Positions 12,301-23,640 of a stretch of 64,000 nucleotides of DNA are shown here, piece by piece. The stretch comes from Capitulum mitella. Lineage: Eukaryota; Arthropoda; Thecostraca; Pollicipedomorpha; Pollicipedidae. The position numbers and the translations under genes were made by a program. The notes beneath the pieces are model-generated. The model did not search any database, was not told where the DNA came from, and saw only the letters and a list, made by a program, of their open reading frames with translations. How positions within the stretch are numbered: the first letter of the stretch is position 1; every line of letters starts with the position of its first letter. The stretch lies in NCBI GenBank assembly GCA_030062745.1, contig CP099844.1:19778596-19842595 (forward strand), written 5' to 3'.

Positions 12301-12501
12301 GTGAGCGAAATGCAGAACTGGTCACGGCGAGCTTGGTGCTGTACCTCACGGCTCTGTTCCAGATGGAAGCCGACCCGGACCGCCCTGAGCCGGTCCTGCT
12401 GGCCACCTTCCCCAGCCAGCGGGACGGCGCCAGATGGATCGACTGCTGCCGCAGCGCCGTCACCTGCTGCCGCAGGATGCTCCGCTCGGTCGCCGACTCC
12501 G
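12301..12501 (+). CDS. Class B GPCR exon: N-terminal Cys-rich helix of a calcitonin/DH31-type receptor
   Basis: The exon lies between the acceptor ttctatttcag (ending 12300) and the donor G|GTCAGT at 12502. In the receptor frame it reads two bases, then ERNAELVTASLVLYLTALFQ, a short acidic-proline stretch and ARWIDCCRSAVTCCRRML. A doubled CC...CC motif just before the hormone-receptor domain is, as I recall, typical of arthropod calcitonin/DH31-like receptors; one of these cysteines would make the first ectodomain disulfide. The exon carries one base (G) over, which joins with AC of the next exon to give Asp. Its donor is the first unit of a minisatellite. Confidence 0.75.
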
Positions 12502-12955
12502 GTCAGTCGCTCAGGCTGAGGTGGTCAGTCACTCAGAGCGGGTCAGTCGCTCAGAGGGAGGTGGTCAGTCGCCCAGAGGGAGGTGGTCAGTCGTTCAGAG
12601 CGGGTGGCCAGTCGCTCAGAGGGAGGTGGTCAGTCACTCAGAGCAGGTGGTCAGTCACTCAGAGCAGGGCGATCAGTCGCTCAGAGCAGGGCGATCAGTC
12701 GCTCAGAGCGGGGTGGTCAATCGCTCAGAGCGGGTGGTCAGTCGCTCAGAGAGAGGTGGTCAGTCGCTCAGAGGGAGATGGTCAGTCGCTCAGATGGAGG
12801 CGGTCAGTCGCCTCAGAGCGGGTGGTCAGTCGCTCAGAGCGGGGTGGTCAGTCGCTCAGAGCGGGGTGGTCAGTCGCTCAGAGGGAGATGGTCAGTCGCG
12901 CAGAGGGAGGTGGTCATTCGCTCAGAGGGAGGTGGTCAGTCGCTCAGAGCAGGCC
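12502..12955 (+). repeat. Minisatellite, 21-22-bp unit, starting at the splice donor
   Basis: About twenty units of gtcagtcgctcagagnggggtg begin exactly at the donor of the preceding exon. Each unit repeats the donor-like G|GTCAGT context. Long open frames across it on the plus strand (176 to 259 codons) are produced by the repeat and are not coding. Confidence 0.85.
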
Positions 12956-14539
12956 AGAAGCTGACGTTGCAGAGACGCCGAGGCCTGGCACCATCGCTGA
13001 GAGCTCATTGATTGCACTGCTGAGCTCGTCGTTGGTTTTGTTTCGCGGGAGGGGGGGGGGGGTGAGTATGAGGGTTTGCGGGTTTCTAGGAGAACGAATA
13101 TCTTCTTTATAACGTTAGGCACTGCTAGCCACCATATGAGACGTAGAAGCTCCCCACAGAACGTTCGTGCACACCAATGGCTCGACATATGTGAAGCATG
13201 TCACAGCAGGTTTACTCCAGCCGAACTCTGGATATGACGCAACGCCCTCCAAATGACCCATTCCTTAATGAACAACCCCATGCAGTTACCTCCACCCTCT
13301 GGGCATGTGCGGTCATCCTGTGCGCGCCGTGCGGCCCGATTGAGTGGACGGGCTTCTGACACGCTCCTGCCGGCATTCTCCGGTCGACACCTATTGCCGA
13401 CGGCGCCGATCGGGCTGGGCTCCGATGACCCCCTAGCTCGAGGCTAAATGATTTTTTACCGGAGCCTGGGAATGTGAGGTTACATAAATGATGGGGCTTC
13501 AAACGTCTTACGACGCAGCGCATCCTCATTTCATGCGATGTGCAGCTGAACTATTTTGCACAGGAATTATGGACATGAAAACTTCAGAAAACGGGGGACA
13601 ACCGTGGTACTTAAAACAATTCTTTTGATGCAATGTGGCAGGGCTAGAAAAAAAGTATGGAAAAGCGGAGAACGTGCTTGACGTCTCTTCCGTTCTAGAA
13701 TTATCACGGATTAACTGTCATTGTGTGTCGGGAATGTTGCCACTAGAGTCACGTCCACTGTAATGCAGGCTGTCTCGGATCGGCGCATGCTCTGTCTCTG
13801 AGGCCATTCATGACAAAACGTGGGACGTCATGCGTGTTGTCAAGCGCCCCAGTTCACGACTGGCTGTGACTGTGTAGGTGTGTGTGGTCTTTGTTGGTGA
13901 GTGGGGCCGCCCTGTCGTCGCCACGTGTGCCGACCCTGGATTCAGTCAGGGCCGTCCCCGCCATCATTTAGTTTTAGCCATCACAGTGTTATTTTAACGT
14001 CGGTGCTGAGGAGCCGACCCGGACGCAGATCGGGTTTCAGGCCGACATGTGCGGCGGCGTTCGGGGGCAGTCGGCGTCGGCGGCAGTCGGAAATAAAGCG
14101 TGGAGACGTTGGGACGCGTGTGTGAGCCTGGCGGGCGGAGGGTCGTGGATACGCAGCCAGACTAGGCGGATGTCCAATCATACCGCAGTGTGGTCCCAGC
14201 CAGTCAGTGTGATCGGATGCGTCCTTTGCACTGCAAATTCCTAATACGCGGCGTTGTTCTCGAACCGTGGAAACGATCATTTGTCTAGTGTTTAGGAAAC
14301 TGCTGATCGTGTGCGCTGTTCCAGTTTGTGGCTTGCTGTGAAAATTCCACCACTAAGAAAAAAGTCACGCGGACGGTGCGTCGCAACGTCTGTTCTCGGT
14401 TATCAGAGAGCGATCTGTTATCTCAAACCAGCTGAGTCTCTAGACCAAGCACTGGACTGAACACGCTCTTAGTTCGATCTCATATGACCTTCATTCGGCC
14501 AGTGCCACCAGCGATGTGCCTCCTCTTCACGTTCTCAAT
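12956..14539. other. Intron sequence, nothing recognised
   Basis: It contains a G homopolymer near 13050 and a GC-rich stretch at 13900-14150. Short ORFs on both strands have no recognisable content. Confidence 0.4.
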
Positions 14540-15757
14540 TTAACCCTATTCCGTGCTCCTGCCCGCTACGTACAATTCCGTGCTGGGGGGGGGGGGCAGG
14601 TTCTGCCCCCTGCGGTCTCGAAAGCTACAGGTCCGATTTCATTGCGGGAAGCGTTGTCTGATAGACTGCAGCGATATTTACATTTCTAAAGAACGCTGAA
14701 AATTTAAAAAAAGAGGGAATAGGGGGTCAAAATGAAGGTCTCAATACGGGATGATTTATGTAAGCCTGCTGAACACATTGTACAACCGATGTTATTCTAC
14801 TTTGTATCACTCTACCGAAAATTGATAGGTTTATCACATATGTAAGAAAGAGGTAAATTTTCAAAATTCATGGCCATATCCAGGGCTCATGAAAAGGGTA
14901 CACGTTTTCAGGGAATTACAGTTCATTTTACAACATATCTTGAGTCCGGCGAGCTTATTTGTGTTCGAAAAACATTTCCGTATGTGTCAAAAGCCATATT
15001 ACATGGCTATGGCAATAGACGGACCCAGTTACTAGAAAAAGTTGGGTAAGTTTCTACATGGAAAATCGAGTCATAGCTCATGAGGAACAATAATCACAAT
15101 ACTCCATTTTACATTGCCCTGGACCCGCCTGTGACTGATCCTTATGTTCACTGAAATATATGGTATCTGACTGTATTACATATAGGAATAACAGAACTAA
15201 TCACGCACATCCAGTTGTCTGTTAGGCCCACTGATGTACAAGCCAAAACCGTGCCTGAAGGCGCCGTTGGCAGCATATGTAAGTGAGTTATATGCGTGAG
15301 CTGGGATAAAGATATTTGTTTCACACGTAAGCAGCTTTGTTTTGTTCATATAATAAATCATACCTTCTTAGGCTTAAAAAAAGATAAGTGCCTTCTTTTG
15401 CATGCCCCTGGATACGCCAATGAACCACGTTTTTCTTAAAAGTACTTGGAAGTGTGCAGATAACAAACATTTCTATCATTTGATCTGTCGTAACATTACA
15501 AATGACATCAGAATCGCACGTCACGACATCGAAGTGCGAGATCTCCAAAGAGCGCGACATTCCTCAAACATGCATCTCAAAAAGGTGTCCTGGAACCACC
15601 TCTGGGTGAGTTAAATTTCGGATTTTTTCACAGCATGTGAAAAACATCTTTAGGACAAGTCACCAAGTTTCGTGCAGCAGCTCCCGAAACCCCTGGAATG
15701 ACGAGCAAAAAACCGGGTGGGGCAGAATCTGCCCCCCCCGCACGGAATATAGTTATT
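14540..15757 (+). mobile_element. TTAA-type MITE, family C
   Basis: TTAA at 14540-14543 is followed by CCCTATTCCGTGCTCC, a G tract and a gcaggttctgcccc palindrome. About 1.2 kb later the inverted counterpart appears (ggggcagaatctgcccc, then cacggaatatag), with a decayed right flank. There is no coding capacity. It shares the plan of families A and B (TTAA, CCC start, G-tract/C-tract palindrome close to each end) but differs inside. Confidence 0.6.
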
Positions 15758-17044
15758 CTAGTGTTTCTTTGTTATCAACTAGAAACAAACCAACACGTTA
15801 CCCGTTTGGTGTGGGGACAAAATCGAAGCTTTGCAACGCATGCAGATCTGTGCATCTACTTAGCACCAGCATTGCCCCACTCATAAGTAAAAGATACTTG
15901 CAAGCCATATTACCATTCACGCTACGGCATATTTGCACAGTGAAAGAAATCTGTATAACAAAGGAGCATTATGTATGAGTTACGAAAACAGCTTGTGGCC
16001 AGCAGGGCTCGGACCGACGGTCTCTGATTCACAGTCAGACGCACAGGGCACTAGGCCTCGACCGCAGCGCGCAGAAGTGGTTTGGAATGGATCACTTAGC
16101 AAACTGCTCTGTTCGCGTCTAGTAAATGATCCTGAAAAAGTCGCAGGTGAGCAGCTTGTGACTCATTGCACCCTGCCCATCATACTGGGACCGTTGCATA
16201 TCAAGTGCTGGTTCATCTACCCACCAGATTTCGGCCGTTTTGGTCATTGTTTCCTGCACTCGGAGGTGCCCGAGTCCAAACCAAAACAATTGTCTGTGGA
16301 TCCTCACGTTGATCACACGTGGATGCTGACCACAAAAGCATGCATCCGCAAGCGGGGCCCATGTTGCCATCAGATCATGAGTCAACAGCACCCGCCGCTT
16401 GACCTGTACCCGTGATTAATTGAATTCTGCAGAGGTTCGACTCGCGCCATCTGGCACGTGCCACGGGCCACGAATCGCTTCGAAATCTTCACCATAATCT
16501 CTCCAACGAATCGGTGCACCCGATGGTGCTACTTGTGTCGCGATCGGCTGTCTCATTCGGGCGCTAGACGCTCAGAAACTTGAACACACTGACACGCACA
16601 CTTACAGACACTTCAATCCGAACTTTCCCGAGCGACCGCTTGGATCTTATTCGCCGAAGTCGTGCTTTGAATGCTTTCAGCTCCTTCGATTTTGAATCAT
16701 GCGAAATGAGTCACCTACAGCTTGGACACGGAAATCCTGATTTTCCCATTCCTGCGAAATTGCATTACGACCTTCAACTTCTCTGACTCCGAAAGAAGGC
16801 ACACCTTTAAAACAGCTGCCTAAAAGCATTGCCATGTTTTCTGTAGTCCATTCCTTATGGCTAATGACCTGCATTTTAGCGATTGACCGACCCTTTTAGC
16901 GCCACTTCGGCGCTCGATACTTGCACCGTGCTTGTAAATGGCCTCCAGTATCAAAGCAACTACCATGCGGTTTTGTCACATCCTTGGGCATGCTAAACTT
17001 CTCTATTTTCTTTCTTTCCAAATCGGTCTACATGACGGTCTATC
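15758..17044. other. Intron sequence, nothing recognised
   Basis: A plus-strand open frame of 160 codons at 15933-16415 has no known motif and no supporting splice context. Nothing else is seen. Confidence 0.4.
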
Positions 17045-19131
17045 TTAACCCTATTCCCGGCAGGGGGGCCGAATCCGCCCCCCTCGGGTATTTTGCTTGC
17101 CAATTCCAGGCTTTTTAACGCAGCTTCACGAAACTTGGTCACTTTTCCTAGCTGTTCTTTCTACGCACCGTGACAAAATTTCAAAATTCCATTTTGCTCA
17201 GGGGCGGAGACAGGCAACGTTTTTTGGAGGCACCTCATGCCATTTTTGGCCATGTTTAGGGTAAAAGGAAAACGTCTGCCAAAACCAGAGTTTTTAAGAT
17301 AGAAGTCAAAACTATATATGGATAAATAGCTATACAGTTGGGCAATGTGCGGATGTAATTTCGTTCATCTGAGGTCACTTTACAAGGTCAAGTCAAGGTC
17401 AAAAGTCAAAATCTGTTTTGTTGCAATAATTTCGGCGCCGTTTTTTTTCAAATGCCAAACCCGGAATATATATGACGTAGAACGGTGCCTGCTTGTGTAT
17501 CAAGTTTCAGCTTGATATCAGGTCGGATCACGGAACTATGACCTAAAATGTCAATGCGCTTACCCTATATCGCAATAGCTATAAAATGAAATTTTCGAAA
17601 TAGAGTGAATTCAAATGATTGAAAACGTTTAGAGATTAAATGCACACGAGATCATTCCAAGTGACCCCAATGTCACTGGAGGCCATTTAAGGTCAAAGGT
17701 CACAAGTTGATCTGAAGAACGTGTGACCATGACAGTTTTCCCTTTTTCATGTCCCTGGCACCGCCTATGCTATCATTATACAAACATTGTGATGCGATTT
17801 GTACTTCTTTAGCATAACACGACTAGCAGAAGCCAAAAAAGTGCTGTTGCCTCTTTTGTTCATTCAGTTGTCAGAAAACTAATCCTCCTATTTTTGAAAC
17901 GCTGTGGACCCCAATGAATTTTCTCAAAATTTCAGATTTGTCTGCGCATGGTGAACGCCCTATCCATAATCTCTCGATTCATGCCAGTTTCATTAAAATC
18001 GGTCGATAAACAACAAAGTTATAAGAAGTCCAAAAATAACCCCATTTTGGACATTTTGTCCCCCCGTATCCACACATTTCAAAATTGTGAAAATTTCTTT
18101 TCTAAAAATGTAGTTCACGTCATGGCGAATCGATTGCCGTTTATTGCGATGAAATCGGACGAGTAGTTCTCGAGATCTCAGGGGGGCCGATTCCGCCCCT
18201 GCTATCTCAGATTTTTCGGAATTTTCCGGGTCATTCACCTAAGATCAAGCCCATTTTTAAGACGTGTCACCGTTTTTTTCGGAAATTGACGGAATATTTC
18301 ATAACATTTTTAGTGTGGCGTGAAGCAGACATCTAGTTACCGTCATTTGGCCAATGATTTCCAGCCATTGATCTCAGGTCAGGTCACGAATAATTGTTGT
18401 GAGCCAAAATGTACCACCGTCAAAATCGACGATGAATTACTCAGAATGGGTAGAAAATGGTAGAATTAGCTTGTACAGACGTAAGTAATACCAGCAACCT
18501 CAAAAAGTTTGAAAAAGTAGCATATTTTGGAAATAAACAGGCTCTCGCCAATAAAGCTTTGCCAACTTTGTAGATTGGTAACTAATGAATTTTTCTAAAA
18601 TTTAAGTATGAGAAACCATCACAAGAACCACAAAGATCAATAAAAGTGACATAAATCGTCTTTTTTCGCGAAAATAAAAGAACACTAAAATTAGTTTCCG
18701 TCAATTTGGTACCGCATACGGCAGCGGCGCACACCGACAGCTGGCGGGAGAATTGCCGTGTGTTTAACTCAACGTTCCGGCGTATATATGTAACAGATCT
18801 GGGAAATTCGACGTGTATCGGCATCTGCGGACCTTTACTTGTGCGCTGGTGCCTTTACCTATGCGTTATTAGTCACAGGCCTTGAGATTGAAGCCATTTC
18901 TCGGTCTCATGCAGTCGGCTATGAGAAAACATATAAAGGGCGTAAATTGGCTTACATGTTATCTAAAACTAAAAATGAGACCAGTTTGGAGCTCTGCTCG
19001 TCACAAGCTTTGGAACGGTATGCTTATTTTTATCGTGCAACCAACCGTTCGTGAGTTAGAGGGGGGTAGCCAACTGCCCCCCCCCCCAGTCGCCCATGTT
19101 CGAAACGGACCGACGGTCGTGCGCGGGTTAA
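17045..19131 (+). mobile_element. Second chimeric TTAA element (family A joined to family B)
   Basis: TTAA at 17045-17048 begins a nearly complete family A copy that runs to about 18203. There it stops inside the A subterminal palindrome (ggggggccgattccgcccc), about 45 bp short of the A end. It continues directly as family B from tgctatctcagatttttcgg to the B terminus with TTAA at 19128-19131. The junction and the B end used both differ from those of the 777-2150 chimera. It is non-coding. Confidence 0.7.
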
Positions 19132-19154
19132 GTAAAACAGGAATATTTTAAGCA

Positions 19155-19610
19155 TAAATCCTATTCCATGCTCCTGCTCGGTACGAACGATTCTGTGCTG
19201 GGAGGGGGGGGGGGCGGATTCTGCCCCCTATGCGATCTCGAAAACTATCTGTCCGATTGCTTAGCGGAAAACGGTGTTCGACAGTCTAAACAACCTTTAC
19301 GACCACATTTTCGGACCGATGTTGTCCTTTTCATATCATTCTACTGATAATTCATGGGTCTACCGTACATACTGGGAAGATGTGGATTTTCAAAATTCAT
19401 AGACGTGTCGCAAGCACATAAAAATAGTATACGTTTTCGGAAATGTTTGTTTACTATATTTCGAATCTGGTGAGCTTTTTTTCGGGAGCCATTTCCATGT
19501 GTCACATGGCATACACATGGGTACTCATTAGTTACAAGGGCCCCATTGGCTACGAAGACCCCCTTGATCCGATACGCCCATCCCTGCCTTGGGCGAAATC
19601 CTGGCTACGC
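19155..19610 (+). mobile_element. Truncated family C MITE
   Basis: The start aatcctattccatgctcctg, a G tract and gcggattctgcccc match the left end of the family C copy at 14540, and the similarity continues for roughly 400 bp before fading. There is no right end and no clear TTAA. Confidence 0.5.
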
Positions 19611-19721
19611 CCCTGGGGTTCGATGCCGGCCTCACCAAAAAATATCGTCTATCGGCCAAAATTAACAAGAGATGTGCTGTTCTTTGCCGGCTAAAAGGAT
19701 TTTCCCCACCGACAAAGAAAT

Positions 19722-20342
19722 CTAGTTCCAGGATATGACGAAAGCGTCTTTTTTCGGACGATTGTCAAGTTCTTTGTAACACTGTACTACATAATCGGTT
19801 TCATGTGCATGCGAAGTGCCATTACAACACGGAATGGACACGGCCGACCCAGATGACGATCGATCGAAATCCCGACTGACGTTCACTGGCGTGCCAGCAG
19901 GCTTGATCACGATACCGAGACAGTGTGACGGGATTATTTGTGAATGATCGGCGCCGATGAACACATTGGAGGAGCTCTCCCCTGCCAAAGCGGCCGGAGC
20001 GACCGGGTCCTCGAACAGCGCCAGTGTCTCCACAGACGCATGCGCCGCTGTCAGCAGCACGACTCGGCTATTTCTGTTGCTACGGCGAGATCGAGTTCGA
20101 TCTCGAAAACAGATCCCGGCAACACCAATCACCTGCCACAAGAGGAAACACCTTCGCAGGCGTCTCACATTACCGCCGACGTGGGCCACGCACCGGTCGC
20201 TGAAAGCTCGGCGGAACGTCTGGAGTCGGATCGCTCCGGCCAGCGTCCGGGCCAGCCGGGCAGCCAGCGGCGGCGAACATGTCGGCAGATGGCCGCGGGG
20301 TGGCGTCCGGCGGTTATCGAGAGGGATGGAAGGACAGAGCAC
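19722..20342 (-). CDS. Unrecognised 206-codon ORF
   Basis: An ATG-to-stop frame on the minus strand in a GC-rich island (about 19830-20340). The product has an Arg-rich first half and a middle segment NSRVVLLTAAHASVETLALF. I do not recognise a family. The plus strand is also open here for 171 and 136 codons, which is expected of GC-rich DNA, so this may be a chance ORF. It lies inside the 26 kb receptor intron. Confidence 0.15.
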   Translation of the reverse strand: MLCPSIPLDNRRTPPRGHLPTCSPPLAARLARTLAGAIRLQTFRRAFSDRCVAHVGGNVRRLRRCFLLWQVIGVAGICFRDRTRSRRSNRNSRVVLLTAAHASVETLALFEDPVAPAALAGESSSNVFIGADHSQIIPSHCLGIVIKPAGTPVNVSRDFDRSSSGSAVSIPCCNGTSHAHETDYVVQCYKELDNRPKKDAFVISWN

Positions 20343-22589
20343 GGGCTGGAGGTCGCCCAGCTCCTAGGTCTCGATGTTATGGGCATTCCACCGTCTCTCA
20401 CTGTCGGGCATTTTATCAACTTAATCGAATGTCAGTTTCGCTCTTCCTCATGCAGTTAATTTATTGGCATTTTGTGGGCATGAAAGGGATTTTTTTATAT
20501 TTTTTGTGGCTGAAAAGGAACAACTTCAAAATGGCCTTGGCCGTGCCCACTATAAAAACCCTCCAACGCATATACTCGAAACAAACAAAAGGGTTTTGAC
20601 AAATGAGTTGAACATTGTTTGGTTCTCAAGGAAACCCCACTCCAGGACGCAATGACAATTGTCACTGAAAATATGGTGGACGATGTTGCTAATGTGCAGT
20701 AGTCAGGACAGTCATAAGGGGAGTCAAGCTTGCAAAAAATGCTTCACACTGCTTTTAGCTTGAATCGCTAACGCGGGAAATTGGTCGTAACAATGGCCAT
20801 GACATTTCGGAAATAAAACGGCAATATTTCGTGATTTTAAGGCATTTTCGTTGTTTAAGGCAATCATGTGTGATAATAACTGATTGTTGGAAACCTTTAA
20901 TCATTCGGGAGGGGCAGCTGACCCACTCACCCCCCCCCCCTGGCTACCCTACTGCCAACGTGAATAGCACGAATGGAACCACGCATGCGGAAAGGAATAA
21001 AGAAAAATAAAGGTAGAGACAAATTTCTGACACACTAGACTATACGAGAGATGCTTCAGTACGATCGGCCCGGAAACTGGTCCGGCAAGTGGCACTTGTC
21101 AGTTGTCATGGTGCTAGCGGCCCATGGCAATAAGATAGCCTGACGGGGTCAATTAAAAGGACATGCTGAAAGGATTTATCAAGTCTAGCCTTGACATGCT
21201 GCATCCATCAGCGCATTCGTGTGCCCAAGACCTCTTGGAATTTTAATTTTGATTTTGAAATTAACTCTTTTATAGGGCCATCAAGTACTCTGCATTTATG
21301 TCTGTGAATTTTTAGCTCGGCCAAACCTGAGGTTTTTGATATATAGCTCTTATAATTTTTCAAAGTTGGTGCGATGAGGATATTTTTAGCGGCGTGTGTG
21401 TTCTATCAAACCATGGGATATTCTACGATAAATCGACAAGGGGGTGGTGCCCTCACGTTTTACATCGGAACCGAATTTGGTACATAGGGTTTTTTTATGC
21501 CCTGAATGCACCCATGCAAACTGAAATTAGATCAGATCAGCTGTTCGGTAGCTGAAGCTTCCAGCACTTCGGCGACGTCACGTTGCGCTGCACGTCATGA
21601 TTTGTTCGATGGCCGATGACTATGTGAAATACCATTCGAAATATAAATATCCGGACATTTTTGAACTCACAGAGGTTCAAGGAAGCTGTTATTAGCCAGA
21701 CTCCTTACATATGGTAAATAATAAAAGAATCATGGTGTGACCGCATGTCACATGGCCTTTGGTGGCCTTGATGCATGTGAAAATACTTAAGTTTGTTTGG
21801 CCAGAACTGAAGCCCTCATTTCGGTTTCATGCATAGCAAATGAAAGGAACAGAGTTTTTGTTACAAACGTTCATTCTCAGCGCGCAAATTTTACCATAAC
21901 TCAAGGTTTTCGAGACCCCCCTCCAGGATCTCAAAAGCTAGGAGAACTACGATAAGTGACACCATTCGAAAGCTCGTTGAATTTTGTGAAGAATGGATGT
22001 ACGCTTTTTGACTCTGAGTTAATATTGTGAGGTCAGACAATGTTGTTAGGTCAAACAAGGTCATGTTACGACGTCCGAAATCTGTGGACAATTTAAGCAT
22101 ATATGACGGTTCTGTATATTCATCTTGAGTACTGGGAAGTCTGTTAAGGACCAGAAACTTTTTCCATTGTAAAAACGATATTGTCTTCCCCTCATGTGAT
22201 GCCAGATCGGTTCAACAGCTGTTGGAACACGGCAATGATTGATCTCGACACTGGTACTCTAGTAAATGTACTGCAAACATGCGTCTTGGAATCACTATTG
22301 CGTATGTTAATAATGTTTTCGCACTCCTGTCGTCGATATGCGGTAGAATATCCCTGGTACCACTGTGTCCAGCTCTCCGAACATGTAGGTGTACAAAGTT
22401 CCTCTGCTTCGGTAAAACTAACTCCGAAGAGACCTGAATGATGGTCTATGGCACATTTGGTTGGAGGAAGGAGGGACGCGTACTGCCTTTTTCTTTTTGG
22501 TATGGCGCGAGACGTAAAATGAACAACGATACAAATTGTTGCTCCTACAAAGTAACAATATCTGAGCCCTTTTATTCCTATATTTATGG
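20343..22589. other. Intron sequence, nothing recognised
   Basis: AT-rich with a C homopolymer near 20930. There are no convincing ORFs, termini or tandem repeats. Confidence 0.4.
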
Positions 22590-23640
22590 CTCCAGGATCA
22601 CAGAAGTGGTAACGGGAGAGCGCCCGCTTTCAGTTTTCTGTGGTGTCCGTATGCTCAACAGAAACTCCATTTTTGCGTATGGGCATGTGCTGTGCATGGG
22701 TGCTTTTTGGATGGTTGGTGGTACCTGCAGAATACGCCCCCACTGCCGCTCACATGCATCTATTGAATAACCGAAGCAAATAAAAGTGTCACGCTGATCT
22801 GAGGTATTGTACTTTTGTAGACTGGATGGATCATTGCCCACTAACACTTCCATATCAGAGAATATGAGTAGAAAATATGGCCTCAGCCGACGACACAGCA
22901 ACAACAGCAACAATTCGTGGTGGCAAATTTGACAAAATTGTATCTTTTCTGATACTGAACCGCCACCTATCTGTAAAGAAAGAAATTTTCTTAAGCCTTC
23001 CTAGAATCTTTGTCTTCAGCTCCAAAACGAGCTGTGTGACAAATGTATGCACTTTGCTAGCTGTAAGCTTTATTGAGTCCGAGACGCAGCAGAAGCTCTG
23101 GTGATAGCTCTGGCCTGGGACCATTACGCCACAAAAGGGTGAATAGTGTGCTGGCATGCGCCTCAATGATTGTTCTGAACTTCATGCTATATGATAAAGA
23201 TATAATTTTCTGGGAAACCAGTGGCAACCACAGCCTTCCCAGGAGCACAGAGTTTTTCAGATTACCGAAACTGCGACCGTGATGACTTGACACGAAACGA
23301 TGCTTGGTCAGGTTCATTATGTTTCTGCTAACGTTCGACGGAAAGTCTAGCCGCTGCTCAGTCACGTCCACCAAGTGACACCGACCGGTCCTCACCCGCT
23401 GTTTGTATCGAATATGGAAATCATCAGCGTCACTCTTCAGAATTGTTTGTAAAAACGAACGTTGTCAAAAACCTCTTCCCAGGGGCAGACGTAAGACTTA
23501 TGCGTCATGCATTCCACACGCTCACCGTAAGAAACAGCAAATCCGATGAGATATTCTCTATAGGTCAAATCTTTCATTCCTAGAGGCCCAATCATGAGCT
23601 TAAAATTATGACAGTATACATACACTGCTGTGCTTGATGT
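22590..23640 (-). pseudogene. Pseudogene of an unnamed multicopy animal protein family
   Basis: Reading the minus strand from 23640 through several frameshifts and stops gives an ordered series: a CMTHKSYVCPW cysteine block, KHRFVSS, a decayed ENYIFI followed by EVQNNH, HTIHPFVA, then FCCVSDSIKLTASKVHTFVT, a helix-like stretch ending RLKKISFFTD, and ILSNL. The order matches, as I recall it, a hypothetical family found in many copies in arthropod, cnidarian and mollusc genomes. Its members have a DFxENY block, a QxTIHPF-type block, a VSDxxxHDTxAVxxF-type block and a FSDGxxxQxKN-type block. Function is unknown. Frameshifts in nearly every block show it is dead. Confidence 0.5.

Noticed and set aside
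12333-13112. Long plus-strand ORFs of 142 to 259 codons across the repeat after 12501
   Set aside because: Beyond the exon they are translations of the 21-22-bp minisatellite, whose unit length keeps several frames open.
14413-14485. tRNA-like or SINE-like segment (agctgagtctctagacc ... agttcgatctc)
   Set aside because: It has weak box A and box B resemblance but no clover-leaf arms I can pair and no second copy in the window.
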